Below are positions 34,343 through 47,089 of a stretch of DNA of 64,000 nucleotides, piece after piece. The stretch lies in assembly GCA_047967505.1 (NCBI GenBank), contig CM106538.1. One strand, 5' to 3'. Below the pieces are notes generated by a model. That model saw only the letters and a list, made by a program, of their open reading frames with translations, made no database searches and was not told the DNA's origin. Every line of letters starts with the position of its first letter. Within the stretch, counting starts at the first letter, position 1. Made by a program: the position numbers and the translations under genes. The stretch is from Dipteris shenzhenensis. Lineage: Eukaryota > Polypodiophyta > Polypodiopsida > Gleicheniales.

Positions 34343-35450
34343 ATGTTGGTGCAGCTTGTCAAAGACAAAGAAAGATGCAAAATGGAAAACATTAGTACTA
34401 CAAGGGCCACAGTTCCAAAGGCTACCTTAAAAAAAAGACAACGTTTCTCCATTCAGAAACTAGAGGTGAAAGAGGAGCAAGACAAAGAAGAGAAAGAGGA
34501 AGAAGAAGAGTCATATCAAAAGGTTGAGGAAAATAGAGAAGAGCTCATGTTAATAAAGAGCCTCAATCTACATCTTAAGGAGACAATCACAGAAGATGAT
34601 ATCAAATATATATGGGGACAGAAGCCCTATGCTGTGAATGCTTGAGATGTGGAGTCAACAAAAATTTTTACCAATAGCAAGAATCTTGAAGTATCTTATA
34701 CTATGCAGATATTCAAGGCTTTCGTGGATGGCCAGAATATGTGTTTTCAAGCACTTGATAAAATATTGGATTTAGTTTGAAAGACTAAATCATGATAATT
34801 TTGCAAAATGTAAGATAACCTCAACATAAAAAATCCTAATGAAAGCAAGGTGTCTATGGATGATAGTAAGTTCTCCAACAACACATTTGAAAAGAACTAG
34901 CACACAAAAGAAAATGTAGACACATTGATCAAATGTTATACATGTTTAAGTGCAGTTGTACCAAGGGGAAATCAAGAATGAGAAGAATGCTTCAAGGTAG
35001 CGAGAGATAGGCATGCAAACTACATAAGTATAATTTTTTGGCCCGATGAGGTGTTTGAGCAAGTTGTGGCAGCTTGCCATGCATACGAGAAGGGTGACAC
35101 CACCTATGAAGTTCCTTTGTTTCTATTACAGAAAAAAGTGGTGATAGTAAGAATGTGCAGGCCTGTAAAATATTTGCAGAACATCTATGTAACCACGGCA
35201 ATAGAGAAACTCCTCAAGAAAGAGTGGTTCAGAAGGACAAAGATCATTGCATGGATGAGTGTGTCAACATACATGTGAAAGGTGATGCAGTGGATAGTGC
35301 AATTAGATATTTGCTCACAGAAAAAGATATCCCTGTTGGTCAATGCAATATTGACCCTCGTATTGTGAAGCATATAGCCGCTTTATCCATAGCTAAGGAA
35401 AATGCATGGGCACATAAGTGGATGAAGAATTAGGAAGATGGGTCCGAAGT
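34343..35450 (+). pseudogene. Unidentified plus-strand gene with an acidic coiled coil
   Basis: The ORF from 34343 reads KERCKMENISTTRATVPKAT, then a Lys/Glu-rich coiled-coil-like stretch and LKETITEDDIKYIWGQKPY. Past a TGA it continues NLEVSYTMQIFKAFVDGQNM. Further on come FEQVVAACHAYEKGD at about 35060 and, in another frame, CNHGNRETPQERVVQKDKDH, DAVDSAIRYLLTEKDIPVGQ and KHIAALSIAKENAWAHKWM to 35433. It starts head-to-head with the minus-strand remnant ending at 34175. Function unknown. Confidence 0.4.
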
Positions 35451-35559
35451 AGTCATCTCATTCATGAGAGCCTAGATCCCACCATAGGTGATTGCGTATG
35501 TTGAGAAGCTGGTGAATGAGCATCAAATGAGAATATCAAGGGATGTCAACCACGAATTC

Positions 35560-35815
35560 TCGGGGAGGTCACTACATTTAAACCCTCTATATCACATGCG
35601 TTCAAGGCCTATTATAAAAATCCCTTATTTGTAAATTTTTCATTAATAAAATGTACCCCTTTTCTATACAAATCTATAATTTCTTTCCAAAACTATTTTA
35701 AATAGTTCCTTATGTATATTTATTTATGTAAATTTTAGAAATAAAAAATATCCTTCTATTGAACTCACGTGATAGGGTTACATATGATGAGTGACCCCCC
35801 CGAGCATGAATTTCA
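35560..35815. repeat. Dispersed repeat, copy 2
   Basis: Shares short conserved blocks with 28640-29010 in the same orientation, including ttgaactcacgtgat, gggttacatatgatg and a C-run. Together they suggest two copies of one repeat family. Confidence 0.5.
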
Positions 35816-36029
35816 ATTCAATGTGAGCATCACTTCACAATTTAGAAAGGTTGTAGCATACGTGGGTGTTTTAGATGAGAAATTTCTACTTCATGAATCA
35901 AGATGGGATAAGCCCTCAGTATTCTTCATCGATGAGGTCTCTTCCAATGATATTCATCAATTCATCGTCGATAGAATACTGTAGACCACCATTAATAGAG
36001 TTGGAATTTGCAATATTGTCATTTTTGTC

Positions 36030-36470
36030 GCCTTGCCTTCTCTTCTCGTCACCTCTCCCTACTACCATGCCTTCCTTCCCCGCCAGCACACCTTCCATCA
36101 TGCCTCATGCACCTTCCCTCTCCTATTGTGCCTTCTTTCCCCACTACAATGCTGCCTTCCTGCCACCACCCCTCCTTCCCCACCAATGTCATGCCTTCTT
36201 CCCTCCATGTCACCCTTTTTCCCTCTTCACCACCCCTTCTTTCCTGTTGCCCCTTCTTTCCCACTGTCGCCCCTTCTTCCCTCCACGTCGCCCTTTTTCC
36301 CTCTCCACCACCCCTTCTTTCCCATTTCCCCTTCTTTCCCACTGTCGCCCCTTCTTCCCCTCTCTCTACTTCTCCTGTGCCTCCCTCCTTCTCCCTCTCT
36401 CTTTCTCCCTCTCCCGCTGCCTTCCTTTTCTCTGTGTCTCTCTCTCCCTCTCTCTTCTCTCTCAAATTCT
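36030..36470. repeat. Pyrimidine-rich tract with a 79-bp tandem repeat
   Basis: Nearly pure C/T on the plus strand. The unit caccaccccttctttcc...actgtcgccccttcttcc recurs with a period of about 79 bp (near 36229 and 36308), then grades into ctctctccctctctc. The long Pro/Ser/Phe-rich ORFs in all three plus frames and the Glu/Gly/Arg-rich minus ORF are products of this composition. Confidence 0.8.
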
Positions 36471-36779
36471 CTCTCTTAATTTTTTACAAAAAGTAAACAT
36501 GAACTTGAATTTTCATACCCGGCTGAAATTTTGGTAGGTAGGAAGTAGACTCTCCTTGCTCCTTCCTCTCATTCCTCTTTTTCTCCTTTCTCTTCTTGGT
36601 CCTTCTTGCTCTTTTGCTCCAATTGATTGAGGTAAGAATGAATGGAGGAAGAAGACCTTTTTATTCTTTTATAGGGAAAATTAATATTTTCCTTCCCCCT
36701 CTTGTGCTTTTCTATTTCTTTCCTTTCACCCTTCTCTTTCCTTTTGATTAATAATAGTCTACTAAGAGCAATTGTTTCT

Positions 36780-37330
36780 CACCAACTGCTTACCCATGGA
36801 ATTACGCCTATTTTACTAACAATTAAATGATAAAGTTGAAGAAAAATTGGTTCCATACCATTTTGAATAGGCTTCACAAATAGCTTACTAAGCATAATTG
36901 TTCCTCACAACAACCGCCTATCCATTGAATCATGCCTTTTTTGAAGCCATTGCAAATGGCGCCTATTTTACTAACAACTAGATGCAAGCTTGTTGTTTTA
37001 TAGCTTACTAACCTCACAACCACCTATCCATCGAATCACAAATGATTAAATCGAAGGAAATTTGTTTCCATACAATTTTTAAATAGGCTTCACAAATAGC
37101 CTACTAAGCACAATTGTTCCTCACATCCTCCTATCCATTGAATCACACCTTTTTTGAAGTTGTTGCAAATGGCACCTATTTTACTAACAATTAGATGGAA
37201 GCTTGTTGTTTTATAGCCTACTAACCTCACAACCACCTATCCATCGAATCATGCCTTTTTTGAAGCCGTTGGAAATGGTGCCTATTTTACTAACAATTAG
37301 ACACAAGGTTGCTAAACAATTGCCACAAAG
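36780..37330. repeat. 216-bp tandem repeat, about 2.5 copies plus outliers
   Basis: The block aataggcttcacaaatagc starts at 36866 and again at 37082, a period of 216 bp. Within each unit are attgttcctcacaac, ctatccattgaatca, tgccttttttgaagc, gcacctattttactaacaa and cttgttgttttatag. More diverged pieces (atcgaatcac, cctttttgaagctgttgcaa) reappear at 37600-37740. No coding frame is preserved. Confidence 0.75.
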
Positions 37331-38012
37331 ATGTAAAAAAGACATCACTTACACCCTTAGATCCATTTTTGAATTCTATGAAGCTTTTGATTGGTGACAA
37401 GTGTCCTTCCCTCCCCGTCAAGCATGATGACTGGTCATCTTTTTAAATTCTACAAACCATTCGATGGGTGACAAGTATCATGCTGACTCCCCGCCGCTTC
37501 TCACTATGCTTGGTCATTGTGTGGTCCCAGTGTCCTCTCAAGAATCTGCTTCTAGAGTTGATTATCTACTTTCTTTGACTCGTTAAGTGCAATTGTTCTT
37601 GATAGCTACCTATTCATCGAATCACCCAGAAGCCGATTCTCTACTTCTTTCGACTCATGAAGCAAAATTTTTATTGATCCATCGAATCACACCTTTTTGA
37701 AGCTGTTGCAAATGACACCTATTTTACTAATAATTAAAAGGGTTGCTATAAAATAGCCATGAGCATGTAAAAAGGATCCATTTTCAAATTTCATGGAGCT
37801 TTTGATTGGTGGGAAGTGTCCCTCGCCTCCCATCACTGGACATAAAATGTTTATACCATCATGTATTATCCTAAAACCTATAATATTGAATTTAAATTGT
37901 TTATCCTATTAGCTAAATGCTAAACCTGAATCATTATTGGAAACCCATATTTATTAAAAAGATCCTTATGAATTTGTATTACCATGAGAGTATAGAAGTG
38001 ACATCTTATTAA

Positions 38013-38475
38013 GGAGTGGATGAGTTCATTGGTACCGAGAAAGAAAAAGAATTCAGAAGCGATGCCTTATCTAGAGTGGATGAATTCATGCATATTGAGA
38101 AGGGAAAAGACATCAAACATGTTGTCCCTTCATACTTAGATGATTTCAATGCAATCATCTATAGAAGTGACATCTTATCAGGAGTGGATGAGTTCAATGG
38201 TACCAAGAAGGCAAAAGATTTTAGAAGCGATGTCTTATCTAGAGTCAATGAATTCATGCACATCGAGAAGGGAAAAGATATCATTAGTGTTGTCCCCTGA
38301 AACTTGGATGATTTCAATGCACTCACCTATAGAAGTGATATCTTATCAGGATTGGACGAGTTCATTGGTACCAACAAGAAAGCAAAAGATTTCAAAGGTG
38401 ATGTCTTATCTACAGTGGATGAATTCACACACATTAACAAAGGCAAAGTGTTGGCTTATCAAACATGGATGACAT
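38013..38475 (+). pseudogene. Coding tandem repeat, 56-codon unit (168 bp), three copies
   Basis: Units begin ggagtggatgagttcattgg at 38013, its variant at 38181 and a further variant at 38349, spaced exactly 168 bp. Translation: VDEFIGTEKEKEFRSD, then LSRVDEFMHIEKGKDI, then LDDFNAIIYRSDILSG, repeated with changes. Each unit is itself two related halves sharing SDxLSxVDEF. Frame is kept through three copies with one TGA in the second. The ORF ends near 38475. The even codon-multiple period and conservative changes suggest it was once protein-coding. No family is recognised; the protein would be acidic, basic and repetitive, perhaps a fibrous or surface-type repeat. Confidence 0.5.
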
Positions 38476-38479
38476 AGGT

Positions 38480-41280
38480 CCTACGTAGGTATCAAAGACA
38501 AGAATGAAATCAACAAAGGACTATTTGATATTTGACTTTGGCTGTGATAAGATCAAGGATTTAATATCGCATGAAAACAAATAGACAAATAAATTTGACG
38601 GGGAGAAGTGCACAAATCCAAATAAGCATTCATAGAAGAGATAGAAACAGACATACATATGCATGGAAAGAAAGCAAGTCCAGGAAGATCTAGAAAACAA
38701 ACAAAGAGAATAAGAGCAATGAATGAAGATGTTATGCTAAAAGCACTCTATTTTCCATGATGGACCCGCACCTACTGATCTTCTGGAATGCCTTAGTCAA
38801 ATTTACTAGTGGTTCGTCCTTTTGGCTCCATGTACAATAATAAACTTCCATCCCTAGAGTAGTGAGGTCGAGTCCCTCTCTTCATATTCTACACTACTGT
38901 TGGATAGCTTATACTTTTGTCTACCTCCTTCAAGAACCCAATTTCGGCTCTGAGACCCCACCATCTCTCATGGTTGGATGTAGCCAATTACTTTGAATGA
39001 AGTATTGTTTACGCCTGACTACATATTATGTACATCTTCTTTCAATTGATTATCTGTTTGGATGCTCTTTGTAGTCCACACTCTACTCTTCAAGCACATC
39101 ACTAGACTCTGTGGTCAATAGGCCTTTCTTGTAGTAGCCCACAAGACCCAGCAATTTAATTGCTAGTCAGCATGAACCTCTCTCAGTGACTGTGCACTCA
39201 ATCCTAAGCTTACTAAACTCAATCCACTCAATTCCCCTAACTAATAGCACATCAATATGCAAATTCAATTGAACATTCCTTTGCAAGATCGTCAAATGTT
39301 GATGGTCTAGATTTTCTCACTCCCCATTGCTTAACTTATGGTGGGTACTCAGTGATCTATGCTCATGAACCCTTAACTGACAACTTGTGCAGTGCTCAAA
39401 TGAAGATGCTCACTCTTTCAGTCGTTGGTGAGCTATGCATGTGAACATGCTTGGGTGTGATGCAAATCGATGTCAACATAATTAACTCAATGTTCAAGGT
39501 CGCTATTGAAAGGGAAAGCGTATGATGATAGGGGTTAAGGATATAAAGTAAACAAAGAATAGAGAAAAATATATACAAGATGGAAGAAAACCACATTTCT
39601 ATCATATTAAGAATAGACTCTATTACAATGAAGCTACCTCGGCTTGAACTGAGCACTCAGCTAAGCAAGCTCCTAACCTAGCAAGCTAGAGAGAGGTCAA
39701 AACACCCGTGAAAAATCAAAATTTAACCCTCTCTATTAAAATTCTTCTCTACTTAGTAGACTAATTGCAATGCCAACTTCAACTATTAACACTAGCAGTT
39801 TGATGGACTTCTGCTTGTCATTGGTCTGCCATCCTTAGATTTAGGATGAATCTTCCACAAACTAGGAATCACCACCTTAGCCACTGATGGATGGTTGCCA
39901 CTCAGAAAGTTAGCCAATGATGTGATCACTTGTTCACTAACCAAGAGTGCCACTTATTCTCACCAAAGGAGCTATTTGCAAACTATGAGTTTTGATAAAG
40001 ACATTGTATTCCTTTATACATTAATTACTAATCAAAATCATTACTTTTGTACCAATTGTGTAGTTTGGTGCCTAATTTTTGTCACTACATGGTGTTTGAT
40101 TGAATAATATGTGAACACAATCAAGGCAAGATTACAATTACTTTCTTGCTATTGTTGTGTATGAGGTTTGACTGAATAATGTGTAAGCATGGTCAAGGCA
40201 ATGCTACAATTTTCATTATCCCTGGGATTATTCCCAGGGGGCCTACATAGTGAGAATTTCTCCAGTATCATGTTTGATCTCAAATATTTCAATTGTGCAT
40301 CGATGAACTATTAAGAGTTTTAAAAAAAAATTATTTTGACCTTTGTCATGAGCATGTAAAGTTGTACTTTTACAAATGAAGCATGTTACTCTAAAGATTG
40401 AAAGTGCATGTCATTGATAAATTTGTGTCATTACTACTTGACTTTACATCATTTATAAATCTTGCATTCCTCATCCTACGAGTTCCTCACATTTATTCTT
40501 GGTCAAGTTGAGAATTTTGTACAATGTGATTGCAAATTGATGGTTATCAATTATGCTTTTGAATTTTTTACATGGTGTATATGAGTGGCACTAAGGGTTA
40601 CGTCATGATGGAGAATCTTGTAGCATCATAACTATGCATAGGCACTATGGGAAACAGAGATAAACAAATGTGCAACATCTATGAGAGTAGAATATAGATA
40701 ATGCAATAGAGACAGAACACCGAAGATCTCTGTATTCGAAAGCAAGAGCTCACACAACAACTGCATACAGAACAACATCAGAATGCTAGTAATAGCATGC
40801 ACACAAGAATCATCTAATGGTTAGGGAAGCGGCTGTCAACCGCTTGGAGATGTGAATCACCAATCCTTGCGGCTAACCTACCCTCGCACACCCCTCAAAG
40901 TCACTACTGCTAACTAGCATGGTTATGCAATAACACATGGCACTCAAAGTGGACTGTGCGGACCACACATGCACATCCCCGAAATAGAAGTCGGATGCTT
41001 ACATAGTGTATGTGCAACAATCATTTTAGGCATAGCCTCGACAAAGAACCAGGTGCAATAATTTAATTCTCACCCTCCACTCAGTACACATGAATTACAA
41101 AGCATCTCATTTTTGAATTCACTCAGAAAAAGCATCCACTGTAATTAATCGAAATGCCTATCCGAATGTCCTTTGTTGTTTCTCCTACTTGTCCAAAAGC
41201 ATCCCCGCATTTCAGACATCTTCAACCTTGCCTATCCAAAAGCATCCCACATTTTGAACATCTTCGATTTTTATTCTGCG
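38480..41280. other. Unassigned, 2.8 kb without recognisable genes
   Basis: AT-rich with short ORFs only. A perfect small palindrome, tccctgggattattcccaggg, sits near 40219. Part of 39000-39700 reads like an eroded repeat, but no domain could be identified on either strand. Confidence 0.35.
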
Positions 41281-41289
41281 AGGCTATCC

Positions 41290-42480
41290 AACAACCATTA
41301 CCGCATCTCTACTCTTCATATGAATTGGAAATATACTGAACATGTGCATCATGACACCCACCTTGCTTAGTCCTGCACCACCACTTTTAGGGCACTCCAT
41401 TTGCAACTGCATTATTGGTTCTGCTCCACTCAAACCAGCAAGAGTAGTCTCTAGCTGTTTCTTCCATAGCCATATCTTCAGCCTATGATCTTGCTCGAGA
41501 TTCATCAGCCGTTGTAAAGGATGTGGCTTGGACCTATCCACTTACTATTTGCACCACTGCTCCATGGGCAACACCTCATCTATCCAAGCACCTGATGGCA
41601 ATTGCTACTGCCAGCGCTCCTATGTTATCATTGGTCGTTGAATTACCATCGGCTCATAGGAAGGAGGATCCGACAATCTAGGGATAATGGTGTGCTTATT
41701 ATAGAATTTCTCCAAAAACCTATCCGCTTCTTTCCACCAAGGAGGGCAAGGAGGAAATGATAGAATGAAGGAATGAGCACACAATTCTAACCATAGACAT
41801 AGGGAATCCCCTGTTGCTTCAGCACATACACTCTTTGGCTATTGTGAGCAACTACTTCCACAATGCCATCCACCAACTCTTCGTACTTTGCATGCCAATC
41901 CTCCCCAATCTGCACAGACACCACGATGACTCCTTTCCCCTTATCTGCACCCTCACCACCACCGAAAGAAGTACTGGAACCCATTGGTCTAGAAACCATC
42001 TACACTTGTGGACCACTTTGTGGATCGAAACCCACACCAGCACCTGCATCCCCATCCGTTCCAAGTCGATGTTGTTGCGAAGCCAGCTCCCGACATGTTT
42101 GTGGAATGATAGCTACATTCCAATGTGCAATCTGTTTGTCCCACTCCGCTCGCACATCCCCTTGAAGAGCCTCCAAGAGTGCACCCATCTACTCCATGTT
42201 GATGCTTACATTTCCCGAAAAATCATGAGCAATATTTGTTGTGTCATTGCTCTTTTCAACTGCAATAGGAGCATCTAAAACTACAAGTCCTGATTGGTTT
42301 TTCTTCTTCTCTGAAGCAATGCACTTTCTTTATTCTAAAATATCATGTCCCAGTTTCCTACAATAGTTTCATCTCTTTTTCTTCTTGCCATCACTCTAGC
42401 GAGAAGGAGATGAAGTACTAGCATTATTCTTGGGCTTGCTTGAATTCGTGCCTACCCTGGCCTTTACCTCTATGGTACAT
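41290..42480 (-). pseudogene. Gag-like remnant with a broken CCHC knuckle
   Basis: On the minus strand, near 42360, the frame reads KKKKR, stop, NYCRKLGHDILE, stop, RKC. This is a CCHC zinc knuckle (C-x2-C-x4-H-x4-C) in which the first and last Cys codons have become stops. It continues in frame with LVVLDAPIAVEKSND, MGALLEALQGDVRAEWDKQI, IPQTCRELASQQHR and GDAGAGVGFD. It then reads SSTSFGGGEGADKGKGVIVV and EDWHAKYEELVDGIVEVVAH. Further down, near 41520-41300, PLQRLMNLEQDHRLKIWLWK follows. Zinc knuckles are usual in retrotransposon gag, but the downstream sequence is not a typical copia protease. Family uncertain. Confidence 0.4.
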
Positions 42481-42489
42481 GGCAAATGC

Positions 42490-44520
42490 TTGATATGCAT
42501 TCATGGAGGCAGTCCGATTTACACAGCTCTGCTCCTATTGTTAGAAACACCGGTCGGAGCACCCAAGAGGGAGAATGAGGTGTGGTACACCAACTTTGTG
42601 GATCCCATGAGATTCCTCCTTCAAGATACTCTATACGACTACCCTTGTAATACATGTTATTATAGTGGAAAGATATGGACAATAAACCAGAGAGAATTTA
42701 TTGTATTTTTCAAAAAGATTGGAAATAAAAAATCCCCATAGTGTTACTTAGAATAGTTGGTAGATCGCTATTAAAGATCTTATTTGATCTGGAATCTGGA
42801 ATCCATTTGACGTGCTTATGTCTTGTATCAACTTTAATTGAATATGAAGTGACATATATAAGTGCCAGTCTAGTATATATTCTTTACTGATGAAATTTTT
42901 ATTGTTTTTTACTGAATATTTATGTTATCATTCATTTTTTAGGGGGTTCAAGTGCAAAATTTGAAGTATTGCAAGTTAAGTTGAGGGACATGGATTACTA
43001 TTTTTGCATACATCCTCTGGATTAGATGGAGAACTTTGACTTAGGAGCTGGCTATATATAGCTTTACCATATTTAGAATTGTTTTGGTAGAACTCAAGCA
43101 ATTTTTTGGAAGTTCATATATGTACCCTGGTTCACAGGTTTTTGGCTACATATTTGAGTGCATCAAGGTTTTTTGGTGAAGATGTATGGTGATGACTGAT
43201 TTGGGGTAGTTTTTGTCTCAATATCATTTCATATGTTAGTTTATACCATAGAGACTTTATATCCATTTACAATCTGCCAAGTTGGAAATAATAGAACTTA
43301 ACATATAAGGGATTTTGAAAAGTTCCAAAAAAGGATGGATTGGATTTTTGAATACTTCGGAATGTTGAATAAAACTAATTAAGTAGCTTTGAACATATTA
43401 TCTGAGGGAGTCTTGAAGGAATGGATTAAACCATTTTGAAACTTTCAGTATCATTTGATTGATATCAGTAGATAAGTACTTGAAGTATAGGATGAAAACA
43501 CACACACACACACACACCCACCATAGAAAGAAGTTATTGATCTTCCGTGTCAAAGTTGTTGCACTATTGTACTCTCTTGGTCTCTCCCCATCTCTTTTCC
43601 CTCTCTTTCAAACACACAATTATATTTACTCACACCTTCACATTTAAGGATTGACATGAAACTTGCCCATATACTCCAAATGAATGACTTTTAAAAAAAT
43701 CATTTGAAATTGAAACTTAGGAGACCTTATAATTTTTATAGATTAGACTATGGTGTATTTGCATAAAATATACCACTACTAAAGAAAAAAGTGCAATAAG
43801 CAACCTTCGCATAGGAATGACTATGGAGTAGACTAGACGATGGAGTCTTGCATAAATAACAAAGTCTTACCTTCACATACCAAAAATTCTCCTTCATTTA
43901 CATTGTGATTTTACATTATCATCATGGGTAATGCTACTCACAAGATGCCATAGCAACCTCTTTCATCAAGAGCATAGGCTTGTAATAGGGGTGTGCATTA
44001 ACCTTTGCATTGAAGGAAGAACACCCACACTATAGCTTATGCGTGCAACCCCTTTGAAGCACATGCTTTCTTTTTTTGAGACAGGGTCCCACTATCGATG
44101 CTAATCATGAACTTACGGGCCTTCCCATATGCATCCTCTTCATTGCACGATGGTGTGCATTGTGTAGACTAAGCAATTTAAGGCACATGCACTAGTCTAA
44201 CATTCCAAATTGTTGAATGGTACTCAAGAGAAAGGGAGAATAGAGAACAACATACAAGGATAATCTTTTTGAATCAAGTAGAAATTCTCCAGGTGCACAA
44301 ACATTGCCTTGTACTGCAATGAAATACTCTCTTTTGAGAATTGTAAGAATCGCTACATTCCACACACAATATAGGGTTACTTCCTCCATGTGTCAATCCG
44401 TCCCATTGTCTTACGTAGCCACCAATGTAGTGAATGTTGCTTCTACTCCTACTAATTTTTACTAATGATGGCTTTCCCAGTGTTTAGAGAGACAACAAAG
44501 GCAAAACCAGTTTCAGAGCA
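42490..44520. other. Unassigned, with a short CA microsatellite
   Basis: No gene supported. A (CA)10 tract lies at 43499-43518. The remainder is AT-rich with short random ORFs. Confidence 0.35.
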
Positions 44521-44529
44521 CAACATTAT

Positions 44530-44880
44530 AGTGGTAGCCATGATGCAAATAGAGAGAGAAAGAGAGGGAGGGATGGGTCAAGCTATTACTTGAGCAAGTA
44601 GCTTGGAATAAGAAGAAGTACATGGAGGACATCAACTACCAAGATAGAAGAGAAGGGGGAATGAGGGAGGGAAAAAAAGGAGAGGAGAGGAGCAAGTGGG
44701 AGGTAGCAACAAAAAAGGAGAGGAAAGAAGACTAGAGGAGAAAGGGATGAAAAAGGAGAGGAAAGGAGATGAGAGAGGGACAAAAAATAGAGGAGATGAG
44801 ACCAAAGAAAAGAGAGGGAGGGAGGGACAAGTAACTACCAAGTTGGGAACAAGAAACTAGTAAGAAAGGAGAGGAGAGAT
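44530..44880. repeat. Purine-rich tract (GGAGAGGA-type)
   Basis: Plus strand is almost all A/G: repeated variants of aaaaaggagaggaaagga with gaggga runs. It generates Ser/Leu/Phe-rich minus-strand ORFs that are not credible genes. Confidence 0.8.
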
Positions 44881-45164
44881 GAGAGGTAGGGTGTGTTAAA
44901 ATGATTTATTAGTGGTGACTTTTTTTTAGTAAGTTAAAAAAATGAAGTAAAAATTCAGGCCCTTAATTTGTGACACATATGAAAGGCCCTTAACTTGCAA
45001 TACATATGAAGAAAGAAGGGGGGGTGGGGAGGGGGAACATGTGACACTTCTTTAGTAAGGTTGGATAAAACAAAGATGATCCAAAGACCCAAACCCACAT
45101 CCCCTCCCACCACCCCCCACCTGCCCCCAAAAAAAGGGCTGTGTGCCCTTTTTTTTTGGAGCCA

Positions 45165-45285
45165 TATGGAAAATCCACATGGCACTTTGGCAGCCAAAAC
45201 TCCACATGACATTTCAATCGCCAAAGTGTCACATGGCCTTTTTAAAAAAGAAATTTGGAGGGCATAGTTTTGGCTGCCAAAAGGC
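45165..45285. repeat. Inverted repeat able to form a hairpin
   Basis: tttggcagccaaaac at about 45187 is the exact reverse complement of gttttggctgccaaa at about 45268. Between them is a further, imperfect inverted pair (ccacatggcactttgg and ccaaagtgtcacatgg). The element could be a small MITE-like foldback, but no target-site duplication was identified. Confidence 0.55.
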
Positions 45286-45289
45286 TACA

Positions 45290-46327
45290 TCATTGCCTAC
45301 TATCATCTTACAAACAAAGGCAAAGAAAGTGAGTGTGATAGATTGTTTAGATGGCAAGCACTACTACTAAAAAAGATGAAAGGAATGGAAGCAATAGATC
45401 TTCTTGAGGTAAAGTCAGAAACTCTGAGAGAACACTTCTTGAGGGAGGGAGGATTGGTGCTTTATAAAAAAAACTGTCCTTCTTGGGCCAAGCAGCTCGT
45501 GTATAGCAAAAAAGGGAAGGTTGGGATGTTTCAATCCTTAGATGGGGTTCTTTAACCCATAATTAATTCAAATCCTTAGCTCATGATTTTAAACATGTCT
45601 CTTTTTCTCTTTGTTATGATTTCACAAATGAATTGGTTGAGCTCACGATGAGCTCACAATGGACGTCGCTGCCTTATCTTTGGGTTGATTTGGGCAAGTT
45701 GACTAAATGATGTGACAGTTTAAGAAGATATGTAATGTCAGCTTTGAAGGCTAGTGGGATGTCAAAGACGGGTGGCATTAAGAAACATAGCACCACAAAG
45801 CCCCTAAGGAAAGCTTTCCTTGCAACACAATGGACAAAAAAGATTAAGCTTTGATGCATATCCTTCCATGCTAAGAAGATGGCCTTCCCCATTTGGGTTC
45901 CCTTATCGATATTGCGTATCTTATGTTTCTAACATGTGCAGATTCCACTTAGCATTCAACTTGGGTATGAGAGATTGATCCACAACCAAACTCCTATTAA
46001 TGGACCTTAATGAGATTCTCCTAAGGCCCATCTCCACAAGACTCTACTAATTCAATATTTTGTTAACCGATGTGACATAGTTGGTAGACCATCCTTTAAG
46101 GATATAACTCATAACCCCACTAAGCAACGTCACCTCACTATCAGAAAGTGCATACTAGTCCATCGATACATGGAGCCCGTAGGTGCCCAACCTTTCTTGA
46201 TCGACAACTGCAATTGCATATTCCACGACAACCAAGGCACACCCAAGTTTTGTTCTTGGTCATCTCAAGAACATTCTCCCCATACCTTTCCTTCGAAAAA
46301 GACCATAAAACTTTAAGGAGGTGCAGC

Positions 46328-46330
<3 letters not shown>
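45290..46330. other. Unassigned spacer
   Basis: Short ORFs only; none has recognisable motifs. Ends at a GA microsatellite. Confidence 0.3.

Positions 46331-46389
<59 letters not shown>
46331..46389. repeat. (GA)29 microsatellite
   Basis: Uninterrupted GA dinucleotide run of about 58 bp. Confidence 0.97.
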
Positions 46390-46390
<1 letters not shown>

Positions 46391-46876
46391 CCTACAATGA
46401 AAGAAGCCTAAAGATACAAAATACCATTAACATACGTTGATAATCAATTTGCACAAACACATGCCCATAGATTCTACTTCATGTAAATACAAATAAAATT
46501 AATCAGTACAGAATTTGAGGAATATAAAGAAGGGCCTTTCTTTTACAATTTTTAAAAGTTAAGGGGTAGCCTATCAAAGAAGCAACAAGATCCTTCAATT
46601 TGACTTCACAAGTTCACTTTCTTAGAGAAACCATAGAATGAACATGTGAAAGAAATGAATGACTTGTCATTCACAAGGCCTGCACAAAAGGTTGGCGGAA
46701 CCAGAAGCAAAAGTAGTAGCAAAAAAACAACAGTAGTAGAAGAGAGGAAAGGGGAGTGATGCGGGCATGGCAAAAAAATGTCGATCTCTTTAGGCATCCA
46801 AAATGTTTAGATGAAGTGCTATATGATTAAAGACTTTTACAAAGACTCTTGTTTATGTTTGTGTGGGGGTGGGGTG

Positions 46877-46992
<116 letters not shown>

Positions 46993-47089
46993 ATTAACGT
47001 CTACGAAAGACCAAAGGGTCTATGAGACTAAAAATAACTAGATACTATGAAAGCTAAGAAGTGGGGACGCTAAAAACGAGAGAGGAGGG

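Noticed and set aside
36008-36537. Long Pro/Ser/Phe-rich ORFs in three plus frames and a Glu/Gly/Arg ORF on the minus strand.
   Set aside because: All come from a C/T-rich 79-bp repeat; openness in all frames is expected from composition.
44586-44841. Leu/Ser/Phe-rich minus-strand ORFs that look like membrane proteins.
   Set aside because: They are reverse translations of a purine-rich low-complexity tract.
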